Shown here: positions 24,613 through 38,821 of the stretch, one piece after another | How positions within the stretch are numbered: position 1 is the stretch's first letter | How the letters are laid out: every line of letters begins with the position of its first letter | Assembly: GCF_910592395.1 (NCBI RefSeq) | Contig: NC_088311.1 | Coordinates: 9,054,501 to 9,118,500, forward strand | Source of the DNA: Lineus longissimus | Taxonomy: Eukaryota > Nemertea > Pilidiophora > Heteronemertea > Lineidae | Direction of reading: 5' to 3' | Length of the DNA stretch: 64,000 nt | Translations under genes and position numbers: made by a program | Notes under the pieces: model-generated | Database searches by the model: none | What the model saw: the letters and a program-made list of their open reading frames with translations, nothing else | Told to the model about the DNA's origin: nothing

Positions 24613-25663
24613 ATGGTGTATTCCTGTTTCGCCTATTCCTGTTCCGCCTATTCCTGTTTCGCCTAATTCCTTATTCGCCTATTCCTGATTCGCTACTTCC
24701 TGTTTCGCCTAATTCCTGTTTCGCCTATTCCCGTTTCGCCTAATTCCTATTTCGCCTATTCCTGTTTCGCCTATTCAAATGTATTGCTAACCTCCCCACA
24801 GACATAGGAATATGAACCGTCCCTTACTATAGTGTTAAAGGTTATCATTAAGAATAAAGTCTGAAATAATGGATTTAGCGACATGTCAATTATTTTTAGT
24901 ATTATTCGGAATAACTTTGGAAAATTATACGTAGCTTACATCGGCTTATGTTTTAGCTCATTTTAAAAGGCAAGAAATAAAATAGTAAGAAAGTTTTACC
25001 CTTTCATTAGATTTGAGAAAGGTTTCTTAGGCCTGCATTTTATATTGTGGATTCTCTTTCTTTTGTCTTAGTCAGTGACTGGCTTCGTAATAGAAAGAAT
25101 ATCTATAGCTATATTGTTCTTTACTATGACATGGGTTTTACAGCTGATTTTGATCAAATAATTATGACAATGTACAGTATAATGTATTTTTATCAAAAAC
25201 TCATGAATTCCTGTTTTTATAAAGTAAGCGACTGCTTTACTCTACTTAATCTATTAGTTTTTACTGTGTGTCAGTATGGTCATATGGTCAAATAAGTCCC
25301 GGACTGTCCCCGCTTTCAAGGTGACTCTTTCAGAACGGTCATGGCATGGTTTGTTAACAAAGTTGATGGCATTTGATTAGTTAAATTGTCATCACATCGT
25401 TAACATCATCCAATTGTCCCCTCATATTTTCCCCATAAAATGGACATGCATCCCTAAGGTTCCACCTGGGAGAGTCGATTTATTGTAGGGGTACTGGAAA
25501 GTAGGCGAAACAGGAAGTAGACGAAACAGGAAGTAGACGAAACAGGAATAGGCGAAACAGGAAATAGGCCAAACAGGAAATAGGCGAAACAGGAATAGGC
25601 GAAACAGGAATAGGCGGAACAGGAATAGGCGAAACAGGAATAGGCGAAACAGGCATAAACCAT
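24613..25663. mobile_element. Foldback element with 15-16-bp satellite arms
   Basis: The left arm (24613-24776) is a tandem array of (a)attcctgtttcgcct units. The right arm (25499-25663) is the same array in reverse complement (aggcgaaacaggaat). The termini are also inverted: atggtgtattcctgtttcgcc-like on the left mirrors the sequence ending at 25663. The ~720-bp centre is AT-rich. It contains an 82-codon frame (25047-25295) with no family signature, and no transposase was recognised. Confidence 0.75.
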
Positions 25664-28600
25664 ACAGTGCGACAAAAATATGTCTCGTCCGCGTACTTAT
25701 AGTAGACCTACATTATGGTTGCCCACAAAGGGGCACTTGAAGCGAGTCCAGCACGATCATCCTCAAAATAAGGTAACTGAGTTGCCCGGAATATATAACT
25801 TAGTTGCACGGAAAAATATGCGTCGATAGTGTTGGCCTGGACCTATACATGTACTATTTGTCACGCTTTCGGAAGCAGGCCCCATTGCAGGTCTTTCTTA
25901 GCAAAACATCTGGCTCCGCTCCGTGACATACGGATTTCCCCATGACATTGGCTGATATTTATAAGAGACTAGTAAATGATTTTACTTTAAACTTCATGTA
26001 CATTTCCACTAGGATTCTCTGTAGAAAACTGCAGTAAAAACATTTACTAGTCTTTATTAATTTTAGCCATTAGATTAAAGTCCTGATGGACAAACAGAAG
26101 TGGTTTTGTGGCAAATTTTTCAAGTGACTGTGTTTTAGAATGTGCCAGATACATGTACATCGTAGCTCTATATAGGCATGTACTATTATTGTAAAACGCA
26201 AAATTTTCGCGCCCATGTTATATTGCGATTCGTGAGCAGGGAATTTTTATTGATAATGAAATTTCCTTCGGTTTTTCCAATGAAAAAACTTTTACCGGGA
26301 TTTTTATTTCGCGAATTTAGGTCATTCGGAAAATACGTGAAAAGAAAACACTTGAGAACATCTTGCAGTTGGTAAGAGGTTCTTTCTGGTGACATCTAGC
26401 ACAGCCACCCCAATGAAATTAATGGCCAACTTTGAGCGGAAGAACGAACCTCTGTATCAAGAACTCCCTTGGAACCGATGAATGCACTCTATGTCAGGAT
26501 TATAGGTCAAATTGAATAGAAATTGCTCATTCCGGAACAAAATGACTTTGTCCTGCTAAAAAGGTGTTCCTGAAACATGTTCCACGGTTTATGGGGATTT
26601 TAATCATCAGGAGTTTCTCTGAAATACCACAGAGCACTAAATTTTGCCGCAAAATAGGACAATCTCTACCATTTTCTAGGAATAAAACAAAACCTTATCC
26701 AATACATCTTTAGATTGTATCAGGAAGTCATGAAGGGTGTAGACATGGGCGGAACCCCTCTCCAGAGCAGACATAATATTCAAGCATGTATATATTCTCC
26801 AGGCCTGTGCAAGGAGGAATGGGGCATTGCATTGAAGGCCTACACCATTAAATGTTCAAACATTTGAAAACTGAACTCGAATTTGGAAATTTCTATTTGG
26901 TGTAACAACACCGTTTTGGCGACAGATATGCAAATGCTATAGATATCAAGTTTTAGCAAATTTGCATGCATAATAACTGCACTACAGCATCGTGGATTTT
27001 GATTTCACTGAGCCACAAGTAAATACTGTGAACATGAACGGTGTACCCCTTTAATAAAGACCCAGCTCACCAAATATCAAATTCCTAGAACTTCCTTCCG
27101 GATATGCAGGTTATGATGTGGTTTTCAGAATATAGTTCATTTGCACAGAGGGCAAGTGAATTTCAACACTGAAGTTGGGTCAATATGTCAACAAATCAGA
27201 AATCAACATACCGGTACATGGACTATAATCTCTGATAAGTCAAAATAAGGAAAAGAATCACTGATCGTCTTTTTAATAATTTATTCTCAAAGTCATTTTA
27301 TATACATAGTGCACTCATGTAAACTACTTGTACTATCATGAAACAGCGTACAAAAATATTTTTACATCACAATTAATATGTCATACAAAAATTATCACAT
27401 TCTCGAAATAAAATTTCTAAATGGTCACTTATTTGAATAATTCAATAAAATGATTAAATATTGTGTAAATATCCATCGTGAATACCTGTTTTCCCTTTAA
27501 AAGACATGGTAATGTGACCGTTTCATACAGCTTAGTTCCTGGGTTTCATTATGAATATACACCACAGTTCTAAGAGGCATGGATTAAGGGATATCGATGA
27601 TTGCAATGGAAAATATGCTGAGCCTCATTCTGATTGCAGTAATCCTTGGTGCCATACCACTTTAGAACAGAAATAAATACCTCACTCTAGGTCATCGGTC
27701 GTCTATCAAGACCTCAAGAATTACGTCTAAAATCAGGTTTCTGTCCGCATTTTTGGTCAGCTTAAGTGGTCTTGATTCCAAAACTAAAGACAGTTTGATA
27801 TCAATTCCTTAAGTAATTCAATGGTTTCTCCCCAATAGATCCCTAAAAGCAGAACGAAATTTAAGATATTATAGTCCACAGAACCTAAGTCCATGTTACC
27901 AGATGTACACAAGTCCCAAGTCCATGTTACCAGAAAAAGTAAATTTACCAAAGAATACACATTTTCTTGTGATGCGTACATTTGCTCTGGTCTCTACCAC
28001 AGGCATTATCCAGGGCGGGCTGTTTGGTAATTTGGAAGGCCCGCCTGAATTCACTAGATTGGGGAACTGATTCTTGATCGGTGTCCTTAATTTCTCAAAA
28101 TCAATCGGGCTTCAAGATGAAACTCAACAATTTTTGGCCAGTAGAAAATCAGCTCCCCGTAAACATACCCTCAACCCCATGATATACGTACATCAAAACC
28201 CAGATGGGAATATTGAATACTGAAATGAATAGTGCAATTATACAAAACTAATTAGCCATTGGTGAATACTGGGAATTTGATGCTCAGAATTAATTTGATT
28301 TTGATAATACTGTTAGCAGATTCACGGAAAGTGCATTATTCGGAGTTCCTACTGGTTTTTAGGCATTAACTTATAGCCTAATTTTCCTAACAAAGAATAG
28401 GAATAACAGGGATAGTTTAGACATAAAGAAATACGGGGTATTATACAGATTTCATTGCAATTATTGACAGGATTGGTGCAATAAATAATGTTACAAACAC
28501 AGTCGACACAACTCACAATTACTGGAAACTCAAGTCATACGTACTCACAAAACATCGCCTTAAAGCTGGCATACTTCCAGCAATACTGTACAATCATTTT

Positions 28601-30398
28601 TTTGACATGGCATCACCATAATGACTTCAGCACTGATGACCATCTGCATGAGCTACCATGATCAACTGGTCTTCAGCAAGTAGCACTACAGGACAGTTGA
28701 ACAACAAGGATGATATTGTTCATTAATGCCTAGTAGGAGTGATATAGAAACCCTGATTATTGTTCTCGAATTTGCAAGCTAATACTTATGATATCACATT
28801 ATAAGTCACAAATTATATACCGGGATATGCAAAAGTGATTAGGACAAGCCTTGTAAGAGTCAAGGTAAATAAAATATCGACCATAGTTATTTTCTATATT
28901 TCAACTTAAAAACCCAAAGAAGTCATTCGTGATAATGGTTTCCTGGGACATAAAACACCATTGCTAAAACTCAACAAATGAAATGATAATGGACGGAAAA
29001 CACTCATATATCCAAACAATGTCAAAACAATTTGTGTAAATGACAGAATATTTGGTCACTGACCACTGGACTACAAAAATCATCTGCAGTTGACCCAAAC
29101 TTTAGTGCCATCGATGATGTCATTGGTGCCAGATACTAGTTCTTTTGACTTTGATCTTCAAATAATTAATTCAAAAGAGATGATCCAATCGTTAAAATCA
29201 GCTATAAACATTTTTTATCAAATCAATGAATTGTATTGATACGATATATTATGGAGAAGACTAAACGATTATTTTGATGATAATCATTTTGCCCAATTCA
29301 TACCATCCTGACAATAAAGGCCATTTTACTCGATACATCATAACTTACTCCCCCAATGGAAACATGCGTAAGGAGAAGACGTGTTGTAGGCCCTGTTTGC
29401 AAGAGGATGAATTCATCTGCCACTGATTCAATATGGCAACAATGAACTATATCCCCCAATCTCGTCCCCATGTAGACACCCTCTTAGGTTTAGAGAGTAC
29501 ATTATAAGGACAGAAGCTAATTCTTTAACTACTTTGCTATGGACAGCAGGAACAACTACAGAACACAATAATAAGAGACACTTGCAAATTCAGCAGGAAC
29601 TTGACATCAGAGATGAAAGTTCCTTAGACGTTATGAAAGAAAACCGTCGTATGGTATCTTGGCAGCAATGATCAATCACTCGAGATGACCATCTACGATA
29701 GTTAATAAAAGTGTAATAAGACTGCAACAGAGAAACTGGATGGATACGACAAAGCATGGTAAATCTGTATAGCGATGATCACGATAGGACACACATGCAT
29801 GTAAGCTGCATATTAAAACAGTAAAGGGTATAATCAGCCATGTGCACACGGTAAAGATTCTCACATCTTCCATACAAGAAAATGCTTGCAAAGATTTAAC
29901 AGTTTACATTCCCAAAATTCATCACAGAATATTCTTTTATTCAGCAGGCAATATCCTTGACAAGGTTACATTACCAGGATAAATGTACACTTCCTCAATT
30001 ACATTTTCTGCGACTCATTAATCCAACTCATTATCAACAAATGTTTGATTTTGCATATATCACTTGAACCTTGTGCCAGAAAGAAAACATTATCGACAGT
30101 TACTATTAGGCATCAGTGGATTCTTGGAGCTGAAAAAGAAGAAAAGAATTGTACAGTTTGTTGCAAAAAACTGGAGAAGGAAGGAAAAACTTGGTATACA
30201 GAATGGTCCTGTGAGATTCATGATCCCCATGATGAATACAATGGAGCTGATGACATCATGACAATGCCATGGCTATATTTTTAGTCTCTCAAGACACAGC
30301 AGCGTCCCATTTTTACCACTGTTGATGAAACATATTAGCCAGGTCGTGGGTCAAGGCTGGCCAAGGAAAGACGTGATGGAGACACACTAAAACTTAGA
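25664..30398. other. Gene-free stretch, probably including the 3' UTR of TRP gene A
   Basis: No coding exon was recognised with confidence. On the minus strand, the AT-rich region next to the stop of TRP gene A (about 27.3-30.4 kb) has aataaa at 29936-29941 and at 27290-27295, either of which could end the transcript. A candidate splice acceptor at 29556-29558 is discussed in the findings. Positions 26190-26350 resemble an AT-rich repeat with tcgcga motifs also seen at 61480-61740. Confidence 0.4.
29936..29941 (-). terminator. Candidate polyadenylation signal of TRP gene A
   Basis: aataaa on the minus strand, about 460 bp beyond the stop codon at 30399-30401. A second aataaa at 27290-27295 is an alternative for a longer 3' UTR. 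Confidence 0.3.
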
Positions 30399-30505
30399 CT
30401 AGACATGCATACATACCCCAATGCCCATTTCAGGTGGTGGTGGTTCAGCAGCAACGTGACCCATTGGTCGTACCTCTATCATAGGGTCAAGGTCGAGTCC
30501 TTGAC
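30399..30505 (-). CDS. TRP gene A exon 22 (terminal, proline-rich)
   Basis: The acceptor is ttccttttcag. The frame gives GLDLDPMIEVRPMGHVAAE then four prolines, ending MGIG followed by VCMHV and a TAG stop. A donor gtatgt directly after ATTGGG (exon end 30417) is an alternative that would splice on to a further exon in phase 0. Confidence 0.65.
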
Positions 30506-33500
30506 CTGAAAAGGAAGAGTAAGAATATAGTTAAAGCGAAGTGGGGGACACCAACAGGAAATGAAGAAAAGAGCCCAACATTACTTTTCAAAATTGAAAC
30601 CGAGGTCGGCATGTGGCTGAACTAAAAAAACACTTTCTCTCATGATCATCCTTTAATTTTGGTGCATTCAAATAATCTTGACGAAAGCAGATTTGAGCCT
30701 TCTTCGCTATTAGAATGATAGTCATAATTGAGAGTGCGAATCTTGTAACGAGAGATAGTTTTAATTGCCCAAATAAACATGTCACGACAGCATTTAGTAA
30801 TTGATAGAAGGCCTTAAAATACCCGCTAAATATTGTACAGTGTTAGACGGGAGTCGAACCCACACTGACCTCTCCCATGTGGGACCCAGGTCAGCGTTGA
30901 GGGTCCAAAGCTCAATCCCTATCAAAAAACAGGTTGTTCCGATAGCCATTCCATGTTAAGTGACCCTCACTAGCCTAGCAATAAGCAGTTATTGGTAAGA
31001 GCGTACCTGTGGTCCCAGGTTCACCAAAATCGTCAGTAATCTCGGATCGTCGTGCTTTACTGCTCCTCTTCTTCCCTCTCTTCCTAGACCGTCTGAAAAT
31101 TAGGTGCAATGTAACTCATCAATCAGCTAATTTTTAGAAGTGCTTTGGTAATGTTTTTTCTTCTTTCGATTTTAGGTTTGAATCTTAATTTGACAGGTTC
31201 AACTCTCCAACGAGACAGTGAGCTCCTTGGGGCTTCAAAGGGCATCGGCCGTGATAAGAAAGGACACGCTATCCTTATCCAGAGCGGAAGAAGACATTTT
31301 TACTCCAAAGTATGCCACTGAACATGACGGTCAAAGTTTTGTGCCAGCTGCTTTGCGACAGCTTGAGGCGGCGACTTACCTTGCATCATCATCTCTTCCT
31401 GCTTGATAGGGGTCTTCATACACAGCTTCAGCTTCCCTCATCCCTCGCCCTCCACCTCCTACAGAACACAATAATAAGAGTCACATGCAAATTCGCTTAT
31501 GAACCTGTTTTGAGGTAATGGCAATGAATTGTCAAGTCACTCCATATTTCGTAAACTTGTGATGAAACGGACTTACCTCCAAAGGTCGAACATGACACCT
31601 ACCTTGGTTGATTAGAATTTGCTCCAGCAGGCCCTTTAGACCTGACATGTCTCGAACATACTGCTCTTGGAAATCCTGTTGCGTTGCGGTGATATCTCGC
31701 AGTTCGCCTCTGAGGATATCGACTTCATTCTCCAGTATATCAACAGTCAGGTTCTGGTTGAGCACCTTCTTCTGCAAGAAAATATTCAAAATTTTGTTTT
31801 GGTGCAGAAGGGTTACAGAATCTGATCAACCCTTTTACTGCAACAGCCGTTTCTTGGCCAGCACTATCTCGTGCCGACAGATGATACCAATAATGAACAG
31901 TAGAGCTTACTTTATCTGAAGGGGGAAAACTATTCAAACTTGTTGCTACCTATACAATGATGATAAACCTAATTACCCCCGATTGCGTTTGGCAGGTTTA
32001 GAGAGGATGTGTAACAGAATGCCGGTGAATTTACATTTCAGTTGGCCATGACCAGCTATGGATGTCACCCGCACGTCATGGGGCCATTTACCCGACATGC
32101 TATGCACATCACTTGCAGCAAAAGGGTTTAAAACAAGACTGGCTGTTCAAATCTGCCAACTTTATCTGGTCCAATAACAGCGAGTCTACGCACAGGTTTT
32201 GATTTTCACTGAGAGTATCATAAATCAACCCACTGTTACTTATTTAAAACATTGTTAGCAGATTCTATCCCCAGGGTTGCCAAATGTTGTTCAGGTATAG
32301 CTTCTTGCATGTTCTGGGCATACAGATTTGCACAGGTGGTACTTTTACCATTTATTGCAATGTAAAATCTCTGTCTATTATTACTTACCCCGCTATCATC
32401 ACCCATAACATCAACGGGTCCAAATTTGGCATGGAACCAATCCTTGATCTCTTCTAATTCATCCTGGAAGGGAGAATGAACAAAACATACAGTATGTGGA
32501 ATATTTGTTGAGTGACAACTAAGTCTGATGTATTTCAATGATTAATTATGTCTTTATCAAATTAACCTGCCTAGCTACCGCTTCATCAGTTATACCAAAG
32601 TTTTATTTTCCGTAACATGATATTCTGATTCTGAAATAACTTTTTTGAGACTAATGGCTCGTGTTAACCAGTCACTACAGACTATAGTGACTGGATACCT
32701 GCTATGTGATCATAGTCAGGTTTAAAGACAGCTACAGAATAGAAAGCTTGTACAAACAGACTACAAATCCAGTGAAACACATGTCAGGACTTCTGCCAGG
32801 ATTTATTATGACAGTAAACTTTTACTGGGGAAGCCAAAAAAAATTAAATTCTGTACATTCATTGTCCAGCTGATTTTCAACACAAGTTTTGACTAAAACG
32901 CATAAATATCATCTGGGTTACACATTTCTACATTTGTAGGTCTATAATGTAAGAAATTGTTTTCCTCAATTGTTTTGAGGGTATGCATCAGTACCCTAAA
33001 TTTCTTTGAGGGCACCTAAAACATACCCAGCATACCCATCTCTGGCAGAACCTTGCACAGAGATAGACACGGCATCAGGTTTTAAGTACCACCACCTTCA
33101 GGGAAATGTTACACAAGGAGACGGGCTGTTATTTTTGTAGTCACACATATTGGTATTGACATGACTGAGGGCAATGTGACAGAAAACCCACAAACATGAC
33201 AAAAGAGCTAACATATCGCCCTCTATGGAGGAACAATGGTCATTTTGATAGTGGCAGCCATCAGAAATTCCCCAACTCCTGTCCTTTAAAGATAGGAGAT
33301 ATTTAGGAAGACAAGAAAATGGTGATAAGAGAGCCAGGTTGTAGTCAGCAGACAGCATGGAACATCAAAACAAAGCAAAACAATATACTGGCATGAGAAA
33401 GTGCTGTGAACCCTCAGTAATATCCTTATTATTTATCTGCAAACCTGCCAATCCAACTATAAGACCAATCATTTTCATAAATCATCGAAAAGCTAAACAA

Positions 33501-36500
33501 ATTTGAAATCAACAAATTCACACAGGTTTGTACCCTCATTATTTGGACATCTGGGTGTACGTTTAATTTTTGGTTCGGTATGATGTATTGCTCCATGAGG
33601 TCATGCAATTCTTCCACTTCATCCTGTGGTAAAGTACATGTATGATATTTTAGTGAGATTATCCTGGTATTACAGTCCATGGCCTCTCTATTAAGTACAC
33701 CCTATGGGCTGACAAAATAATGCTGGGTTTAATCTCGAGGTATCCATATTAGAAAGGAAACTGAATGGAAATGACGAATTTGGGACCAAAATCAGCTTCC
33801 TCATCAGAGGGTATCATATTACGGAGGTGTCAGCGAAGGGAAGTTTAGCGCAGTCAAGCATGTTTTCAAGTATTTTCATAAAATTTGATCTTTGATGCTG
33901 GCCGAAGTGGTGTATCTTACAAGGGCTTAGAAGTGCACCAAGAGGGTGTCAGTGGTCAGCAGCCCTGACATGACATGCAAGTGACACAAGTCCAATCTTG
34001 ATGCGGTCGTGAAATGTTCACACCAAGGCTTACCCTCTTTGGAATCAGTAGGGAGCATTTAAAGATTTGACCACACATGAGGGATGCCAAGTTGGAACAT
34101 TTGCTGGCCGTAACCTGATGAGAGGTAGAGGCATCCATGATTAATTATGATACTTATATTGTGCTAAATCCTACTGGTTCCTGACACTCAAAGGGCTTAA
34201 CTGTATTATCTCTAACTATTTACTGCACCAGTACATTCATGGTTAAGCTCTAGTCTCTGGGCTTGGCGTATTACAGTCAGAGCTGCAGCTGCTCAAGAGT
34301 GACATTCATACTTTGCCATCTATATGCCAGCTAGGTACGCATTTACCACTTGACTGAGAGAAGCAAGTAAGATTATGTGCACTGCTCATGGTCACCAAGA
34401 TGAAATGGGTGATCCTTCCATGAGTCAAACACACGCCCCATGATTATGAACCGGGCACTCAAACATTCAGCACTAATGCCACTGACCTCCCCATATGAAT
34501 CAAATTGGAGAGAAGGATCTTGAACAGTGGGCACTGTCTTAAGAACTGCATTGTTTGACATATCGTTAGCCTCATAGCATAATTGTCTAACTCATATTTA
34601 TTTTGAAGGTTTTGAGAAAAATTAAAGAACCATTTTTTTAGACAACGCTTAGGAAATTTTTATTCGAACTTTAACAAAAACTTATAACAGATGTCTCAAC
34701 ATTTTTAAAACCATTAAATAAATAAACAATGCTTGAATAACACAGAAAAGTGACATAGACATAAAATGTTCACATTTTGGCCAAAATATGACTTAGGCAA
34801 TTATGCTATGAGGCTAAGGATATGTAAGAAGGCATGCAATTTCGACCATTAACCCTTTGACTTTGGACCTTGACAGGCTTATCTAATTCAAAGCAAAGGA
34901 TCTTGACCACACACTGTAAAGTAACATTGCCAGGTTTAATCTTTCTATTCCATCAATGATATGCAGAAGCTGGGACGTCTAACATAATGATGTACAGTAG
35001 AACCTCCCTTAGCGGACACCTCTCTATTAAGGACAACCTCTCTATGAAGGACACTAGGTTTGGTCCCAAATTGGCTGTTTTCATTCAATTTGACCTCTCA
35101 AATCAGGACACCTCTCTATTTAGGACAGCACTTTCCAGTCCCGAGGGTGTCCTTAATAGAGAGGTTCTACTGTACTTGTTGTTCTTACACTGGCTTCTTC
35201 TACTGGTGTTCTGCACTGAATATAAAGACAATGCCAAACCTCAGAAAATTTGTTAGTAGGCCTACATGTACACTGTCACAGATGCTAAAGTCACATGTAG
35301 AAGCACAATAACTTACCTTTAAAAAGTTTGTTTTTAAACCCCCAATTTTACTATGATTATGTTTTCAATTGGTTAGGTGCAGACATACTTCATGAAGCAT
35401 ATAATCATCAGCAATGCATATTAAATATCACAGAGGCCTAATGTGTTGGGCATTGTGCGCTATACAGGTAGAATTACTTTCATTATCATTAGAACACCTG
35501 GAGGTACATGCAGCTTAACTATAAAATTCTGAAAATTAGTAAATGCGCGCGATACTTCGTGTCGCTCTAAAATATGAACAGCAATCTTTAAAGGGGACTA
35601 TAGGCAGGAGGAGAGGGGCTAGTTTGGCCGTCTTCAAGTGACTAATATACACAGTAAGGGCCCTAGGTCATGTCCGATTCAGCACTAATATATTCCTCGT
35701 ACAAGCGTGAATCATTTCGACGTACTTTGAGATGTGAGAGAACCCTATTGGGTGACTTCGTGTAACTTTATCTTGCCTGCCTAGCTGCTGCCTATATTGT
35801 CTCTTTAAATTAATATTTTTCATCCAAGAGCATTCATACTATTGTTGTTCTTACATCAAATACAGAAATATACGATGTTTATTCTGATATTTGCAAAGCA
35901 TACAACAACATAAAGCAAGCGATAAGCGAGACATCGATTCTATAAAGCAAGGTAAATTTATACAATATAGATGGCGCTCCGTTACCTTCACTTGGAATGC
36001 AACTTTTTTTAGATCGTCGCTCTTGTCCGACGTCAAGTCGTCGTCATAAGTTTCCTTCTGCGGTGCGCAGTTTTCATGAATGTACTGCATGAACGCAAAT
36101 CGGCGCTTTCTGGACATATTATTATCTTGTATATTCATGATCGTCATAGCTTTTTGCATGACGGCATTGGCGTGCGCATTGTCGTAAACTCTGGAAAGTT
36201 AATGGTCAAAAGGGAATTAGGCTACACACACGGAGGTTAAATGATGGAAAATCCTCAGAAGTGGCTGTATCCAGATAATCGTGACACAAGTCATGAGGGT
36301 GCTGATTTTCGAACTTTACTGGATACAACCACTTTAGGATTTGGTGAAGAGATGAAAAAGGGTTGATCCAACTAGGACTGATGGTAAAACACAGCACAAG
36401 GCAATAAAGATATGCCTCTCCATTGCAGTCAAATTTCCAGTCTTGAAAATATTTAAGTTTGTTTTGCAAGATAGACACTTTCAAAAATATCATCTTAGTG

Positions 36501-38777
36501 TCTCTTTTAATCAATATTTATCTCAGCTACATGTGGTAGAAATTTGGTAAAAGTGGAATTCATATTTTTCGATTTATTCAAAATCAAAAGTATATAATCT
36601 TTTTTTGTGTTGCATAGTAGTATTCTGGTGCGAGTAAAATGTGCACTTTGGTTTACCATCAGTCCGAGGAAGCTTTGTGATATCATAAAGACACAGACAC
36701 CAAGGCTGTGGTCGTAGTGGTGCCTATAATTTTACCTTGATCGCAAAAGTGACCTTCCTGACTTGTTCATCCTCATTCGGGGTCATGTCATCATCATAGT
36801 ACAATGCCTCAGGCGAGCATGTGTCCTTTATGTAATCGTCAAACAGTTTGACACGCTTTCGCCACATAAAGGAAATTCCGCTGCCATCCTGGCAACCCAT
36901 GATACACATGGCCTGCTGCATGACAGCATTGGCTAGGGCATTATCATACACTCTGAAATTGGCGGTCGAATTGACATTCAAATAAAAGCACGGAATATAC
37001 AGCATTGGCTCAAAATGGAAACCCAAACATAAACTTCATCTTTGAGCAAGTTTTAGACTCGGCTGTTCAGCTATTGGCAATAAGATATTTACAAATTTAC
37101 CAACTGAAAGCATAGCCTATAAGAAAAGCCTTTAGCACGTTGAGTTGACTATAATAATAATTTGGGCAGCTTTAGTACCTATAGGAACCATTGTTTGGGC
37201 CAAGGTTTAACATGTAAGAACTAACTTAAGGATACTACGACAAAAGAAATCCAGTCCACTTCTCTTGTTATAAAGATGATTTTGTCTTGAACGTCTGTGA
37301 GATGAACTTGCAACAAAATCCATACTAACCGCTGGAAAGTATCCGACATCAAAGCAATGAAGAGGTTGAGGCACAGGATAGCCGACAGGGCAAACCACGT
37401 TCCGACAAGAATGTCCGTCATGATGGGATCGACTGATTTCATTTCCTACAGAAGAATTGAGATAAATTCATTTAAAGAAGCATATATGTCCAGAAATTAG
37501 GTCAACAGCCTTTTTACCCAACAGTTTTGCATATACATGTAATGCTCGTGACTTAAAATAGCTCAAAAAATATACAATGACCCCAAAATGACAACAAGAC
37601 TCAGGTAAAATAGGCAGTATCAGAGCAATTGATACATCATGTCACACCTGAGTTTCTGAAAGGGACACTTGTCCGCATGTTCATCACGCCAAAATAGCAA
37701 CTGATCTGCGCCACACTTTTGGGAGGAAATGAAATGGCCAGGGCCATTGTGCTCACCTCATGTGGAGGAAAGATGGATAAAGGGCATGGTATTGTGTCAT
37801 GTAGTGTTAGGTTTGATGTCGGTCCAAGCAATTACAATTTCCCCAAAATGGCCAATTTACAGTACATTCGACCTCTGTGACCTTGAAAAGTAGGTCAAAT
37901 CAAAGAAGACCCGGGTGACACATTGAATGGTTGTTAGAATTAGATGTACCTATGATATAAAATTGGTGCCAATCAGGCAAGTCATTACTAGGAATAATGG
38001 CATTTTGAAGAATTTAGGATTTGGCCCCCTCCCTGGAGGCCAAACGGCAAATCAGATCGCACCAAACTTCGGTACCTAATATCACCTGACCAAGGGGTAC
38101 ATGTGTACTTAATTTGTGATCAATAGTCATTGCAGTTAAGAAACGTGCCAAAGTTACGGCCTGACGGCGAATTTACGCCATTTGACCTCTGTGACCTTGA
38201 CAAGAAGGTCAAATTAAAAACCTGTGTGACATATACTGTATGGTGGTGAGATGTACCCATGATATCAAATTGGTGGCAATCGGGCAAGAAGTTAAGGAAT
38301 AATCACATTTTTAAGGTTTTTGGATTTTGCCCCCTGGTGGTCAAGTGGTGAATCATATTGGACCAAACTTCGGTCCCTGAGATCACCTGACTAAGGGGTA
38401 AATGTGTACCAAATTTGGTATCAATAGTCATTGCAGTTTAGAAACGTGCCACCGTTACATCCTAACGGCCAATTTACACTATTTCACCTCTGTGACCTTG
38501 AAAAGGAGGTCAAATCAAAAACCCGGAGGATATATGATGCACCTTTGCTAGAAGTACCTACCATATTTTTTTCAAAATTTCCCGACTACTATTAAGGGAG
38601 ATATTGCATATTTTCACTTTTAACGTTTGGCCCCCTGGTGGCCAAACCATGAAACGAATCGGACCGAAACTTGGTCTCCAAGGTGTCATTACATAAGGGT
38701 ACATGTGTACCAAGTTTCAACTCAATAGCTCTAACAGTTACGAAACGTGCCCTGCTAACGGACGACGGACGACGACG

Positions 38778-38821
<44 letters not shown>

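Noticed and set aside
24610-24776. CRISPR-like array of short repeats
   Set aside because: The units are directly adjacent, without unique spacers, and are mirrored at 25499-25663. They are satellite arms of a foldback element in a eukaryotic genome.
25047-25295. 82-codon frame in the centre of the second foldback element, considered as a transposase remnant
   Set aside because: The residues show no DDE or other transposase motif, and the region is simply AT-rich.
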